Assembly: GCA_945903465.1 (NCBI GenBank)
Contig: CAMDOF010000023.1
Location: 1-64,000, forward strand
DNA: 64,000 bases
Direction: 5' to 3'
Source of the DNA: Opitutus sp. GAS368
Lineage (GTDB): Bacteria; Verrucomicrobiota; Verrucomicrobiia; Opitutales; Opitutaceae
Within the stretch, counting starts at the first letter, position 1, and every line of letters begins with the position of its first letter. The notes below the pieces were generated by a model. That model was not told the origin of the DNA and searched no databases. It was given only the letters and a program-made list of their open reading frames with translations. A program made the translations under genes and the position numbers. Of the stretch, positions 18,486-26,939 are shown piece by piece.

Positions 18486-19415
18486 ATGCTCCACCTCGCC
18501 CTCCGCCCCCGCTCGACCGGATTCACCTTCGTGGTGGCGGCATTGACGCTGGCGACCGCCCTCCGCGCGGCCGAGGGGAGCAACCCCGTCGAGAGTCTCC
18601 GCGAGCGCGTCCTGCAGATGACGGGCTTTTTCGATACGATCCTGCCCGGCGTGCTCGAAAAGAACAATCTCACCCTCAACCTCCGGCCTAAATTCAGCGA
18701 CCTTCGCGCCAATGAGTATGTGCGCGTTCCGATGGAATTGCGCTATGGACTGACCGAACGTTGGGAACTTGGCGCCGGGCTCATCCCCTTCGTGCCGAAC
18801 CCAACAAACCATGGCCGCGATTACCGCGGGGGTCCGGGCGAAGCCCGATTAGCCATCCGGCACGACGTCGGCGCTTGCTGGAATTTTTTCACTGAGACCA
18901 CGGTCGGCTTGGAGACTCGGGTGCCCCTCGGCCGGCCACCGGTGGTCCTCAACGACCATTACACCCACATTAAACCGCTGATCGCGGCCTCTCGAAAACT
19001 CACCACCTGGCCCACCACCACGTTTTACCTCAACCTTGCCTACGACCGCAGCGTCGAACTCACCCATCGCGCCGAGCCACCGTCCGAGGTCATGCGCCGA
19101 AATATTATCGAGATCCTGCCCGGTTTCTTCTTCAAGCCCTCCCAGCTGGGCTATTTCGCTGAATATCGCTGGAGTCGTATCCACGAAGAGACCGCCTGGC
19201 ATCTCTCGCATGAATTGAGAACCGGAGCGGTTTGGGATGTGCCTTTGGCGCGAACGGCCCAATGGAAACTCCCTGGCAAGTGGCAGCTCGAGCTCGCTTA
19301 CAAAGTGAGCCTGGAAGAAGGCCGCGGCCACCATCAAGGCATCTCCGCTCGACTTAATTGGCGGACCACCCTTCGCGAAGTCCTCGAGCATGGCCAAGCC
19401 GGTCGCCCGCGCTGA
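18486..19415 (+). CDS. Hypothetical outer-membrane beta-barrel-like protein
   Basis: About 309 residues from the chosen ATG. A leader (STGFTFVVAALTLATALRA-AEG) is followed by a chain of alternating beta strands such as YVRVPMELRYGLTERWELGA, ARLAIRHDVGACWNFFTETT and GISARLNWRTTL. The content resembles transporter-like or DUF3570/MetA-pathway-type barrel proteins that measure like porins, but no specific family was recognised. The frame opens earlier at 18426, but the additional residues precede the leader. It lies 137 nt after xylA on the same strand; co-transcription is possible but separated by a hairpin. Location in the outer membrane is an inference from leader and strand pattern. Confidence 0.65.
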   Translation: MLHLALRPRSTGFTFVVAALTLATALRAAEGSNPVESLRERVLQMTGFFDTILPGVLEKNNLTLNLRPKFSDLRANEYVRVPMELRYGLTERWELGAGLIPFVPNPTNHGRDYRGGPGEARLAIRHDVGACWNFFTETTVGLETRVPLGRPPVVLNDHYTHIKPLIAASRKLTTWPTTTFYLNLAYDRSVELTHRAEPPSEVMRRNIIEILPGFFFKPSQLGYFAEYRWSRIHEETAWHLSHELRTGAVWDVPLARTAQWKLPGKWQLELAYKVSLEEGRGHHQGISARLNWRTTLREVLEHGQAGRPR

Positions 19416-19544
19416 GCCCGCGTCGCCTCTGGCCCTGCTCGCCGGGCGACGCCTTCGCCCCTGACGCCATCCGCTCTCCCCGCCTCACACAAAATTGTCG
19501 CAACCTCTTGAACTTAACCCAACCCGCACCAACCTCGACTTCTC

Positions 19545-19967
19545 GTGAAATTTATCCCCTCGCTTATCCTCCTTTCGCTGCTCCTCACGTGGGGCACCGG
19601 CTGCGCGACCTCTTCCGCCACGCGCAAAGTCATGGCTTTGGATCGGTTCCAAAAAATCTACGTTGAGAAGCGACTCAACGACAACCACCACCTTGACGAA
19701 CTCTTCGTTGCCGAGCTCAAGCGGATGGGTCGCGAAGCCTCCTCTGGCCCGCTCACCATGATGCCGGAAAACACCGAAGCCTTGCTCACCTATGACGCCC
19801 GCTGGGAGTGGGATTTCAAACGCTACCTGATTGGTATCGAGATCAATCTTCACAACGTCCATCCCCGCAAAAAATTAGCCGACGGCAATTATCACCAGCC
19901 GACGATTTTCCCCAAAACGCCGGACAAGGTCATCCATATTTTGATCGATAATATGTTTAACCGCTAA
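19545..19967 (+). CDS. Small putative lipoprotein
   Basis: 140 residues from a GTG start. The N-terminus MKFIPSLILLSLLLTWGTGC gives a hydrophobic leader ending in a lipobox-like TGC, so the mature protein would be lipid-anchored at Cys20. The remainder is mixed alpha/beta with a VMALDRFQKIYVEKRLNDN opening and a TYDARWEWDFKRYLIGIEI strand, resembling small proteins that combine an AELKRMG helix with a barrel-like beta sheet (the LptE/DUF4136-like style). No family is assigned. It follows the barrel-like protein on the same strand by 129 nt. Confidence 0.65.
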   Translation: MKFIPSLILLSLLLTWGTGCATSSATRKVMALDRFQKIYVEKRLNDNHHLDELFVAELKRMGREASSGPLTMMPENTEALLTYDARWEWDFKRYLIGIEINLHNVHPRKKLADGNYHQPTIFPKTPDKVIHILIDNMFNR

Positions 19968-20566
19968 CCCCCGGGTGTTCCCGTTGCAGTCTTGGCCGGC
20001 CGCCAAACGCGAAGGGGGCGCGCGGCGCTCCTTGGCGACTTTCTCTGCGGCTAATCAACGCCGCCTGAGGGTGCAGTCTTGGCCCGAGGCGCGGCGCCCT
20101 GCCGCTGAACGCTCAAAAAAATAATCCCGACCGGCCTGATCTTGATCGAGTCGCTAAACGGGTTGACCCGCACGCTCGGATTGCGCGGCACGATCAATCC
20201 TGGCGTGGGTTCATGGACTTTGTCTGCCCCTCGGTTGTTTCCCTGCCAAAAACTTGCCGGAGAAATGGTGGGAAGATAAAATCTTTCCACCCTCAATCCG
20301 TCGAAGCGTAGACGTGCCACCACCGCCGTTGCGCAGACGTGCGTGCACTCACGCCGTTGCGCAGACGAGCCGGCACTCACGCCGGGATCGCTACCTCGGG
20401 GCTCAAGTCAGCTTGAGTTCGGCCGATCCCGCCGCCACCTCGTCCCCAGAAACGCGGCACGACGCCCCTCGCAACGACGCTCTGGGTTCACGCGGGGAGC
20501 CCCGATTCACGGCAGGGTGCATTTGAGCTTTGCCGAAGCTCCGGGGAGGACCAACCTGAGCTTACT
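19968..20566. repeat. Intergenic region with a 28-bp tandem repeat
   Basis: No gene is supported in this 600-bp gap. At 20324-20351 and 20352-20379 lie two head-to-tail 28-bp units starting CGCCGTTGCGCAGACG and ending CACTCA, differing at a few positions in the centre; a third unit starts at 20380 and decays after about 6 bp. The downstream part should hold the promoter of the peptide transporter. Confidence 0.55.
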
Positions 20567-22087
20567 ATGAACGATGATTCCCCTTCGATCCACCCTCAGA
20601 GCTTGCGCCAAAGCGACCTCGCCGAGACCGGCGGAATCGGCGGGCACCCTCAAGGGCTCACCACCCTGTTCTTCACCGAAATGTGGGAACGCTTCAGTTA
20701 TTACGGCATGCGCGCACTGCTCATGTTATTCATGGTGAAGACAGCCGCGGAGGGTGGCCTCGGCTTTGAAACCAAAAAAGCGGCCGCGATTTACGGCACC
20801 TACACGATGAGCGTTTACCTCCTCTCCATTCTCGGCGGTTTCATTGCTGATAATTTTATCGGGGCCCGCCGCGCCGTCCTCGTTGGCGGGATCATTATCG
20901 CCACCGGCCATTTCACCATGGCCGCGGGCTCGCTCGCGACTTTCTACGCGGGCCTCGTGCTGATCGCCCTTGGCACCGGGCTCCTCAAACCCAATATTTC
21001 CACAATGGTTGGTAGCCTCTATCGACCCACCGATGAACGCCGCGATGCCGGTTTCTCCATTTTTTACATGGGGATTAATATCGGCGCATTTCTTGCGCCG
21101 CTTGTCACCGGCTATCTCGCCCAGAGTGCCGACTGGAAACTCCGGTTGTCCGCGTGGGGCCTCGACCCAGCCCATAGCTGGCACTGGGGGTTCGGCGCGG
21201 CGGGCGTCGGCATGACGCTCGGTCTGCTCGTTTACCTCAGGCAAAATGCCCGGCTCGCCCACGTCGGTCACCCGCCCACCCCAGCCGCCAACGGTTCGCG
21301 CCCGTGGGGAAAACTCGCCCTCGTCGCCCTCGGCTCACTCGCCCTTATTCTCGCGATGAAGGCCAGCGACGAGTACCCCGCCCTCGTGTACGGTCTCTTT
21401 GCCCTGCAAATCGCCGCTATCCTCGGCTTCGCTTTCCGCCCCCACCCAGATAGTCAACGCCTCGCCGCCATCCTCGTTTTCTTTTTTGCCGCGGAAATTT
21501 TCTGGGCCATCTTCGAGCAAGCGGGTTCATCCATTACGCTTTTCGCCGACCGTCTCACGCGCAACGAAATCCTCGGTTGGTCGTTCCCTTCATCCTACTG
21601 GCAATCCGTTAACTCGATCTGGGTCATCGTCCTCGCTCCCGTTTTTGCATGGCTCTGGATCAAGCTCGGGGCCAAGCAGCCGTCCAGCCCTATGAAATTT
21701 ACCCTCGGTCTCTTTTTTGTGAGTCTGTCTTTCATCCTCATGCTCCCGGCCGCCCACCTCACCGCCACCGGTAAGGTCGGACCGCTTTGGCTGGTCGGTC
21801 TTTTTTTCCTCCAGACCATCGGCGAAATGCTGCTCAGCCCGGTGGGCCTTTCCACCATGACCAAGCTGGCCCCGCCGCGCCTCGTTGGTCTCGTCATGGG
21901 CATCTGGTTTCTGGCCGCCGCTCTGGGTAACAAACTCGCGGGGGTGCTCGCCGCAGAATTCAAGAGCGACCAGGCCGACCAGCTCGCCACCTTTTTCTGG
22001 CAGCAAGCACTTTGGGTCGCCGCCGCCGCCGCCGTACTCCTCGCTCTCGTGCCGTGGGTGAAAAAATTGATGGGTAACGTTCGTTAA
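20567..22087 (+). CDS. POT/PTR2-family proton-coupled oligopeptide transporter
   Basis: 506 residues with about 14 membrane helices, the usual size for bacterial di/tripeptide:H+ symporters. The diagnostic N-terminal block is FFTEMWERFSYYGMRALLML (ExxERFxYY-type proton-coupling motif). The PTR2 signature is FSIFYMGINIGAFLAPLVTG. Further support is GTGLLKPNISTMVGSLY and a late block IGEMLLSPVGLSTMTKLAP. These proteins import di- and tripeptides using the proton gradient. The N-terminus carries about 28 polar residues (SPSIHPQSLRQSDLAETGGI) before the first helix. It is a single-gene unit. Confidence 0.95.
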   Translation: MNDDSPSIHPQSLRQSDLAETGGIGGHPQGLTTLFFTEMWERFSYYGMRALLMLFMVKTAAEGGLGFETKKAAAIYGTYTMSVYLLSILGGFIADNFIGARRAVLVGGIIIATGHFTMAAGSLATFYAGLVLIALGTGLLKPNISTMVGSLYRPTDERRDAGFSIFYMGINIGAFLAPLVTGYLAQSADWKLRLSAWGLDPAHSWHWGFGAAGVGMTLGLLVYLRQNARLAHVGHPPTPAANGSRPWGKLALVALGSLALILAMKASDEYPALVYGLFALQIAAILGFAFRPHPDSQRLAAILVFFFAAEIFWAIFEQAGSSITLFADRLTRNEILGWSFPSSYWQSVNSIWVIVLAPVFAWLWIKLGAKQPSSPMKFTLGLFFVSLSFILMLPAAHLTATGKVGPLWLVGLFFLQTIGEMLLSPVGLSTMTKLAPPRLVGLVMGIWFLAAALGNKLAGVLAAEFKSDQADQLATFFWQQALWVAAAAAVLLALVPWVKKLMGNVR

Positions 22088-22256
22088 CCATTTCCACCCC
22101 CCGCCCCTGATCGCCTCTCGCCGCAGCCCGTCCCCGGGGGAACGCGGTCAGCCCCGCTCCGCCTAGTCGGGGGACGCGCCGCCGCCGCGCCAGCCAGCCA
22201 CTCGCCCTTTTCCGTTGCGGGCACTCACCGCCCGACGAGACTCCACGCTCTCACGC

Positions 22257-22874
22257 ATGCCAATCCGCGCCTGGTTTCCCACGTTCATTTATAATGAACC
22301 TCTCCAAAAATCCGGGCTGACTCAGCTCAATCTTGAGCTCGCCGAAGAGTGCCGCCGCTTGCGCGATTTCGACGTGGCCGGCCGCCGCTGGTCGAAAAAA
22401 AATTATCCGGGCGGCTATACCAGCTATGCCTCGATGAACGAGCTCCACCGTTTCTCCAGTACGTTTGCCGAACTCGAAAAAAAATTCACCCGGCACGTCC
22501 AAGTCTTCGCCCGCTCCCTCGAGATGGACCTGCGCGGGCGCTCGATCCGTCTCACCGATCTTTGGGTAAATATTATGCCGCCGACTACGGCCCATTCTCT
22601 TCACTTACATCCCCTCTCCTTTATTAGCGGCACCTACTACGTCGCCACCCCCGCCGGCTGTTCTGGCCTAAAGTTCGAGGATCCCCGCCTCGATCGCTTC
22701 ATGGCCGCGCCGCCCAAGCGTACCTCGACTCGGGAAGAAAATCAGGCCCACATCACGTACCCCGCAGAGGCCGGCCAATTGATTCTTTTTGAAAGCTGGC
22801 TGAGACACGAGGTGGCCGCCCATCGCGTGCCCGAGGAAAGGATTAGCGTAAGCTTCAATTTTAACTGGAGCTAA
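22257..22874 (+). CDS. TIGR02466 family protein, putative 2OG-Fe(II) oxygenase-like
   Basis: About 205 residues. The sequence starts MPIRAWFPTFIYNEPLQ, the family-typical start, and contains SIRLTDLWVNIMPPTTAHSL and HLHPLSFISGTYYV, where the first His of the metal-binding site is expected, then LKFEDPR. The C-terminal GQLILFESWLRHEVAAHRVP and RISVSFNFNW carry the second His and the 2-oxoglutarate-binding Arg/Ser pattern. This matches the cupin-fold 2OG-FeII_Oxy_5 family. Substrate unknown. The frame opens at 22215, but the ATG at 22257 gives the family-typical N-terminus. Confidence 0.8.
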   Translation: MPIRAWFPTFIYNEPLQKSGLTQLNLELAEECRRLRDFDVAGRRWSKKNYPGGYTSYASMNELHRFSSTFAELEKKFTRHVQVFARSLEMDLRGRSIRLTDLWVNIMPPTTAHSLHLHPLSFISGTYYVATPAGCSGLKFEDPRLDRFMAAPPKRTSTREENQAHITYPAEAGQLILFESWLRHEVAAHRVPEERISVSFNFNWS

Positions 22875-23267
22875 TCGTCAGCCTCCGCGCCGCTGTTGGC
22901 CGCGCTCGCGCCGTTTCCGGCCAAGCAGCGACCGTCTCAGCGCAACCCCGCCGCGCCAAGCGCCCAAGGCGATCCCCCGCACGCAGCCGCGGCCTCGGCT
23001 CGAGCCTTGCCCACGAAGTGTCACCGCCAGCCAAAGCGAAAGCTGCCCGCACCCGCGTGGGAGCGTGCTAGTCCCGGACGGACCACCGCTCCGACCGGAC
23101 TGGTCCCCCGCGCCGAGCGTTTTTTTCTCGGCGCGATTGTGAACTCATCGCCAGCCTTCGCCTCAAAGAGAAGCGGCCATTGGCCGCACTTCATCAAGCG
23201 ATCATCTGCCCGAAATAAATTTAACCCGGAGGAAACATTTTTCCGGAGCCGGCGTCGAACCGCAAAA
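22875..23267. other. Intergenic region, nothing recognised
   Basis: About 390 bp between the oxygenase-like gene and the glycine-rich lipoprotein. The frame of the downstream gene is open through most of it, but the translation is Ala/Pro/Arg-rich without features. A GGAGGAA stretch at 23227-23233 lies too far from the chosen ATG (35 nt) to serve it. Confidence 0.45.
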
Positions 23268-24029
23268 ATGTACCCCCAGTTCCGTCGCCAGCTCTCCCCT
23301 CTGCGATCCGTCTCCGTCTCCCTCGCTCTGATCGCGTTCGCGGGTTGCGAAACCCCACGCGGCACGCGGCGCCCTCCCCCCGAGGGCCCACTTGATCCAA
23401 CCGCGGCCGCGCCGAATTCGATTTCGACGATGAGCGCGCGCAGCCATTTTTTCGCCGGGCAGATTGAGACAGAAATAATTCTCGGGAATGTTGAGTTCGG
23501 CCAACCGTCCGCGAGCCGCGAAAGCCGCGAAAGCCGCGATAGCCGCAGTGGCGGTGATGGTGGTGGCGCGAGCGGTGGCGGAGCCCGCCGAGGCGGTGGT
23601 GGCGGCGGCGGCGGTGGCAGCCGCGGAGGCAACAGCGGAAACAATTCCCGCAGCCCTGCGCAGGTCCCCCAGGCGCGCGACGGCGAAACCGCACCGCGCA
23701 TCGTGACCAGCAAACAACCGCCCGTCCGTCTACAACTTCGTCTGACCAACCACGGCAGCGAAACAGCCGAGGTCGAAGTCTTGGAATTTAATTCGCCGCT
23801 CGGGAACTTCGTCGTGCTACCGAAAAAAATCACCATCGCCCCGGGCGCGGCCACCACGGCCGAACCCATGACCTCACGTCTGGGACTCGGCGGCACGTCC
23901 ATCCCACTCACGATCCGCCTCCGGCACCAAGGCAAGACCGAACAACAAGAGATGATCCTCGAAAAGCCCGCGCCCGCGCCCGCACCGATCGCACCGGCAC
24001 CGCCCACCGGGCCCGCCATCACGCCCTGA
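23268..24029 (+). CDS. Glycine-rich putative lipoprotein
   Basis: 253 residues. A lipoprotein leader (SVSVSLALIAFAGC) is followed by a Pro-rich segment. A conserved-looking stretch (MSARSHFFAGQIETEIILGN) comes next, then a low-complexity zone of SRE/SRD triplets and poly-Gly. After it comes a beta-sandwich-like domain (PVRLQLRLTNHGSETAEVEV ... LEFNSPLGNFVVLPKKITI ... PLTIRLRHQGKTEQQEMIL) that reads like an extracellular immunoglobulin-fold or DUF-type accessory domain, and finally an Ala/Pro tail. No family name is assigned. The longer frame back to 22896 would place the lipobox internally, so the ATG at 23268 is preferred. The flexible middle could act as a spacer across the cell wall or outer membrane. 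Confidence 0.7.
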   Translation: MYPQFRRQLSPLRSVSVSLALIAFAGCETPRGTRRPPPEGPLDPTAAAPNSISTMSARSHFFAGQIETEIILGNVEFGQPSASRESRESRDSRSGGDGGGASGGGARRGGGGGGGGGSRGGNSGNNSRSPAQVPQARDGETAPRIVTSKQPPVRLQLRLTNHGSETAEVEVLEFNSPLGNFVVLPKKITIAPGAATTAEPMTSRLGLGGTSIPLTIRLRHQGKTEQQEMILEKPAPAPAPIAPAPPTGPAITP

Positions 24030-25445
24030 GGGCCCGACCCGATCTGCGTTTCCCGCTGGCGAAATTACCCATCCACGTTTCTGTGCCGTATGGTTGTTAT
24101 CCGCCGCATGGTCGACCGGCATCGCGCCTATACCGCAATTATGCTTCCTGGGGAGCCACCGCAAATATTCCCGACGACCGATCAGGAACATTCCCGCGTG
24201 TTACAAATTTACAAGCAGGACCGGCCGCATCAGGGGATTCATAATGATTTCTCCGATTACGGCATCGGGGCCCCATCACTGCCAGCGATGCTCCCGCCCT
24301 TCTCCCAAAAAAACCCGCCGGCGCCAGCGACAGGGTTAAGCGGACCTGGAACGTCGCCCGCGGCGGGGTGATGGTCGCGGTGACCTCCACGCTAACCGAG
24401 AACGGCCGGAACCAGCCGACGCGAGACCGAAAATAGTGACGAGCCGACCGTCCAGCACGAGCCGCGTGCTAAATGACAGAGGACCGAAGCCCGCCCGAGA
24501 AGTAACGCCGAGAGCCCGCTCAACCAGTGCGACCGCGGGTGCCGGACGCACGCCAGCGACCGCGGAGCCAGCCGGGGTCGCCCCGCTCGGGTCGGAAAAA
24601 GCACACCCGAGTGCGGGCATTTACGAACGGACGACCGAGCGCGCCGAGGAGCTACTGGCCGAAAAGCGGCGGCGCCACGGAGACCACCGGGGCACCCGCC
24701 CAACCGACCGCAGCTCGGGGCCGAGACCGCGCCGATCGCGGGCCCGCCACCCCACCGAGAAGCGCACGTTCACCCGAGCCGTCGCCGTTGTGATCACCGA
24801 TAAAAGGCACCCAGCGCACGCACTCACCAGCAACCGTCAGCTACGGACGGCCGAACGTTCTGCGCCAGAGCGACGGTAACGTCCGCTCGCGCGCGATCGG
24901 AAGAGTGACGAGGACGATTTTTATGGGAAGATGAACGAGACGGCCGCGTTAGAAATTCAAAAAATCGCGCAACTGCTCAGGTCGATTCCCGGCCATCACG
25001 AGCACCGATCACCTCTGGCGCGGTGACCCAAAGTGGTCCGACAAAGTGGTCCGCACAGTCCCCTGTGCGGGTCCGAGTCAGGAGACTCCCCTTCCTGTTC
25101 TGCGTCGGGCTATTTCATGAAAACGGATGACGTTTTTTTCTCAATGATGGCGGCCGTGATCCCATAATCTCCGGGCCAAGCGTGGTGCAAAATAGATTCA
25201 TGCTTTCTCCGACCTCTGCCTGGGTCCCGTCTCTGCGGTGCAACCTTCCGTTCAGGCGCCCCAGCCTTTGACACCGCAGAGACACGGCAAAAAAGCCGAG
25301 AATACCCAAGGCAGTTTGGCAAAAAAATTGGGGGCAAAAAAATCCCGGTCAGTGGTTGCAGAATTTTTCTGACCCATCTTTCTGCCAAAAAGATGGGCGG
25401 TTTAAGCCCAAGCCCCAACCAGGCCGGAGGATTAGGGCATTATTC
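24030..25445. repeat. Gene-poor region with palindromes
   Basis: About 1.4 kb without a supported gene; all open frames give Arg/Ala/Pro-rich translations without family features. It contains a perfect 7-bp hairpin with TCCC loop (CGCACAG at 25052-25058, CTGTGCG at 25063-25069), preceded by a short direct repeat AAGTGGTCCG. A 12-bp inverted repeat GTCTCTGCGGTG (25229-25240) pairs with CACCGCAGAGAC (25272-25283) around a 31-nt loop. The second palindrome resembles the arm at 28415-28442. The region borders the IS4 element and may be debris from earlier insertions. Confidence 0.5.
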
Positions 25446-26786
25446 CTCTGTCCCCATTCCTCTGTCATACCGCGCGCTCCTCCCATTTATCATGAATCAA
25501 TCTTCCGAGAATATCGTGACGCGCTACAGCCTGAGCGACGATCATACGCTCTCCGCGGTGATCAAGGATTTGCGGGCTGGGGGTGCGGACCGACTGGCGC
25601 CGCGTCGGCGCAAACTGTCGCGCCGCGTCCACTCGACAAAAACCTCCGCTTACAATCAAGCCCGGCAGCGGCTGCCGCTGGCACTCCTCCAGGCGGCGCT
25701 GGCGCACGTCGCCGCGATGCTGGCCCGGATGGCCGGCGGCGAGTCGGGTGGGCGGACCGCGCCGCCACCGCCACGCCGGACGCGTCAGTTGCTGGACGGG
25801 AGCACCCTGGCGATGCTGCAGACGCCGGGTTTGGCCAAGGAGTTTTCCCCGGGGAAAAACCAGCGGGGCAACAGCGGATGGTGCCTGCTGCGCATCGTCG
25901 TCGGATTTTGTGCCAAGACCGGCGCCGTCCTCAGCGCGACCTGCGGCGCCCAAGAGCACAGCGAACAGGCGATGGCGTGGAGCCTGATGGCGCACGCGGA
26001 AGCGTTCACCGTGTGGATTGGCGACGCCAATTTCGGGGTCTGGAGCATCGCCGCCCAGGCCACCCGCTTTCATCAGGACGTGCTGGTGCGACTGAGTCCG
26101 CCGCGGGCGCGCCGATTGTGCGCTGGCCGGCCGCTACGTTCCGGCGAGGAGCGCTGGATCACGTGGCATCCCACCCGCGCCGACCAAGTGCCACCGGGCA
26201 CCGAGCGAAACCCGGTCGCCGGCCGCCTGATTTATGTGCGGCTCAAGCGGGACCGGCGATGGATCGACCTGTGGCTGTTCACCACCTTGCCCGGTGGTGA
26301 CTATCCGATCGAGTTGCTCGTACGCTGGTATGGCCAGCGCTGGCAGGCCGAATTGAACTTCCGCTACGTCAAAACGCAGCTGAAAATGGACGTGCTGCAC
26401 GTGGGCTCCGCCGCCATGGCCCGAAAGGAATTTTATGCCGGGCTCCTCGCATACAGCTTGGTGCGGGCCACGATGTGGCAGGCGGGCGAACGGCTGGAAC
26501 AACCGCTCGCGGCGATCTCCTTCAGTGAAGCCCGCCGCCTCGTGCTCTCGCGACTTAAAGATTGGGGGCGCGCGCTCTGCACCCGCCGCCTGGCGCTGTC
26601 GGTTTGGCTGCGCGCGTTATGCGAGGAAGTTGCCCTCCATACCCTGCCCAAGCGGCGCCAGCCGCGGCCGAACGAGCCGCGGCTCGTTCGCCACCGGCGC
26701 CACAAATTTCCTCCCTTCAGAGGAAGTAGAGCCGCCGCACGAGCACGCTATGCGACAACGAAATCTTTGTGACATTGGGGGCAGAG
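25446..26786 (+). mobile_element. IS4-family insertion sequence, about 1.34 kb
   Basis: One transposase gene flanked by imperfect 13-bp terminal inverted repeats: CTCTGTCCCCATT at 25446-25458, and the complement of CTCTGCCCCCAAT at 26774-26786 (11 of 13 match). Size suits the IS4 family. No convincing target-site duplication was seen, so the exact ends are tentative. Confidence 0.5.
25492..26772 (+). CDS. IS4-family DDE transposase
   Basis: About 426 residues from the ATG at 25492. A DDE catalytic core is visible: first Asp in RQLLDGSTLAML, second Asp in VWIGDANFGVWS, and the IS4-type third motif Y-x2-R-x3-E-x6-K present exactly as YGQRWQAELNFRYVK. The protein is in frame and intact, so the element may still be mobile. 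Its N-terminus MNQSSENIVTRYSLSDDHTL includes a helical DNA-binding-like segment. The preceding residues of the longer frame (from 25393) are not typical. The gene ends 14 nt before the candidate right inverted repeat and lies directly upstream of the SIR2-TIR gene. Confidence 0.9.
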   Translation: MNQSSENIVTRYSLSDDHTLSAVIKDLRAGGADRLAPRRRKLSRRVHSTKTSAYNQARQRLPLALLQAALAHVAAMLARMAGGESGGRTAPPPPRRTRQLLDGSTLAMLQTPGLAKEFSPGKNQRGNSGWCLLRIVVGFCAKTGAVLSATCGAQEHSEQAMAWSLMAHAEAFTVWIGDANFGVWSIAAQATRFHQDVLVRLSPPRARRLCAGRPLRSGEERWITWHPTRADQVPPGTERNPVAGRLIYVRLKRDRRWIDLWLFTTLPGGDYPIELLVRWYGQRWQAELNFRYVKTQLKMDVLHVGSAAMARKEFYAGLLAYSLVRATMWQAGERLEQPLAAISFSEARRLVLSRLKDWGRALCTRRLALSVWLRALCEEVALHTLPKRRQPRPNEPRLVRHRRHKFPPFRGSRAAARARYATTKSL

Positions 26787-26801
26787 CCTCGTACGTTCCA
26801 T

Positions 26802-26853
26802 GTAGGGGCGTGGCTTGTCCGCGCCCGAGGGCTCGCACAAGGCGCGCCCCTAC
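26802..26853. repeat. Imperfect long hairpin between IS and SIR2-TIR gene
   Basis: GTAGGGGCG at 26802-26810 pairs with CGCCCCTAC at 26845-26853, and pairing continues inward (GGCTTGT with ACAAGGC, then CGCGCCCG with a partly complementary strand), giving about 25-bp arms with a few mismatches. There is no T-tract. It looks like a small palindromic mobile or REP-like element and sits in the promoter region of the SIR2-TIR gene. Confidence 0.65.
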
Positions 26854-26939
26854 CAATTCAAGAGATAGGGAATTGCTCCGAAACTTAAACGTTGAGTGTT
26901 GAACGTTCCGCGTTCCGTCGTCCTGCTCCCCTTGCCCCG

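Noticed and set aside
23021-24022. 333-codon minus-strand frame over the glycine-rich lipoprotein
   Set aside because: Translation is Pro/Arg/Ser-rich and antisense to a frame with a lipobox and beta domain.
24436-24879. 147-codon + strand frame in the gene-poor region
   Set aside because: Arg/Thr/Pro-rich, no recognisable motif, no leader.
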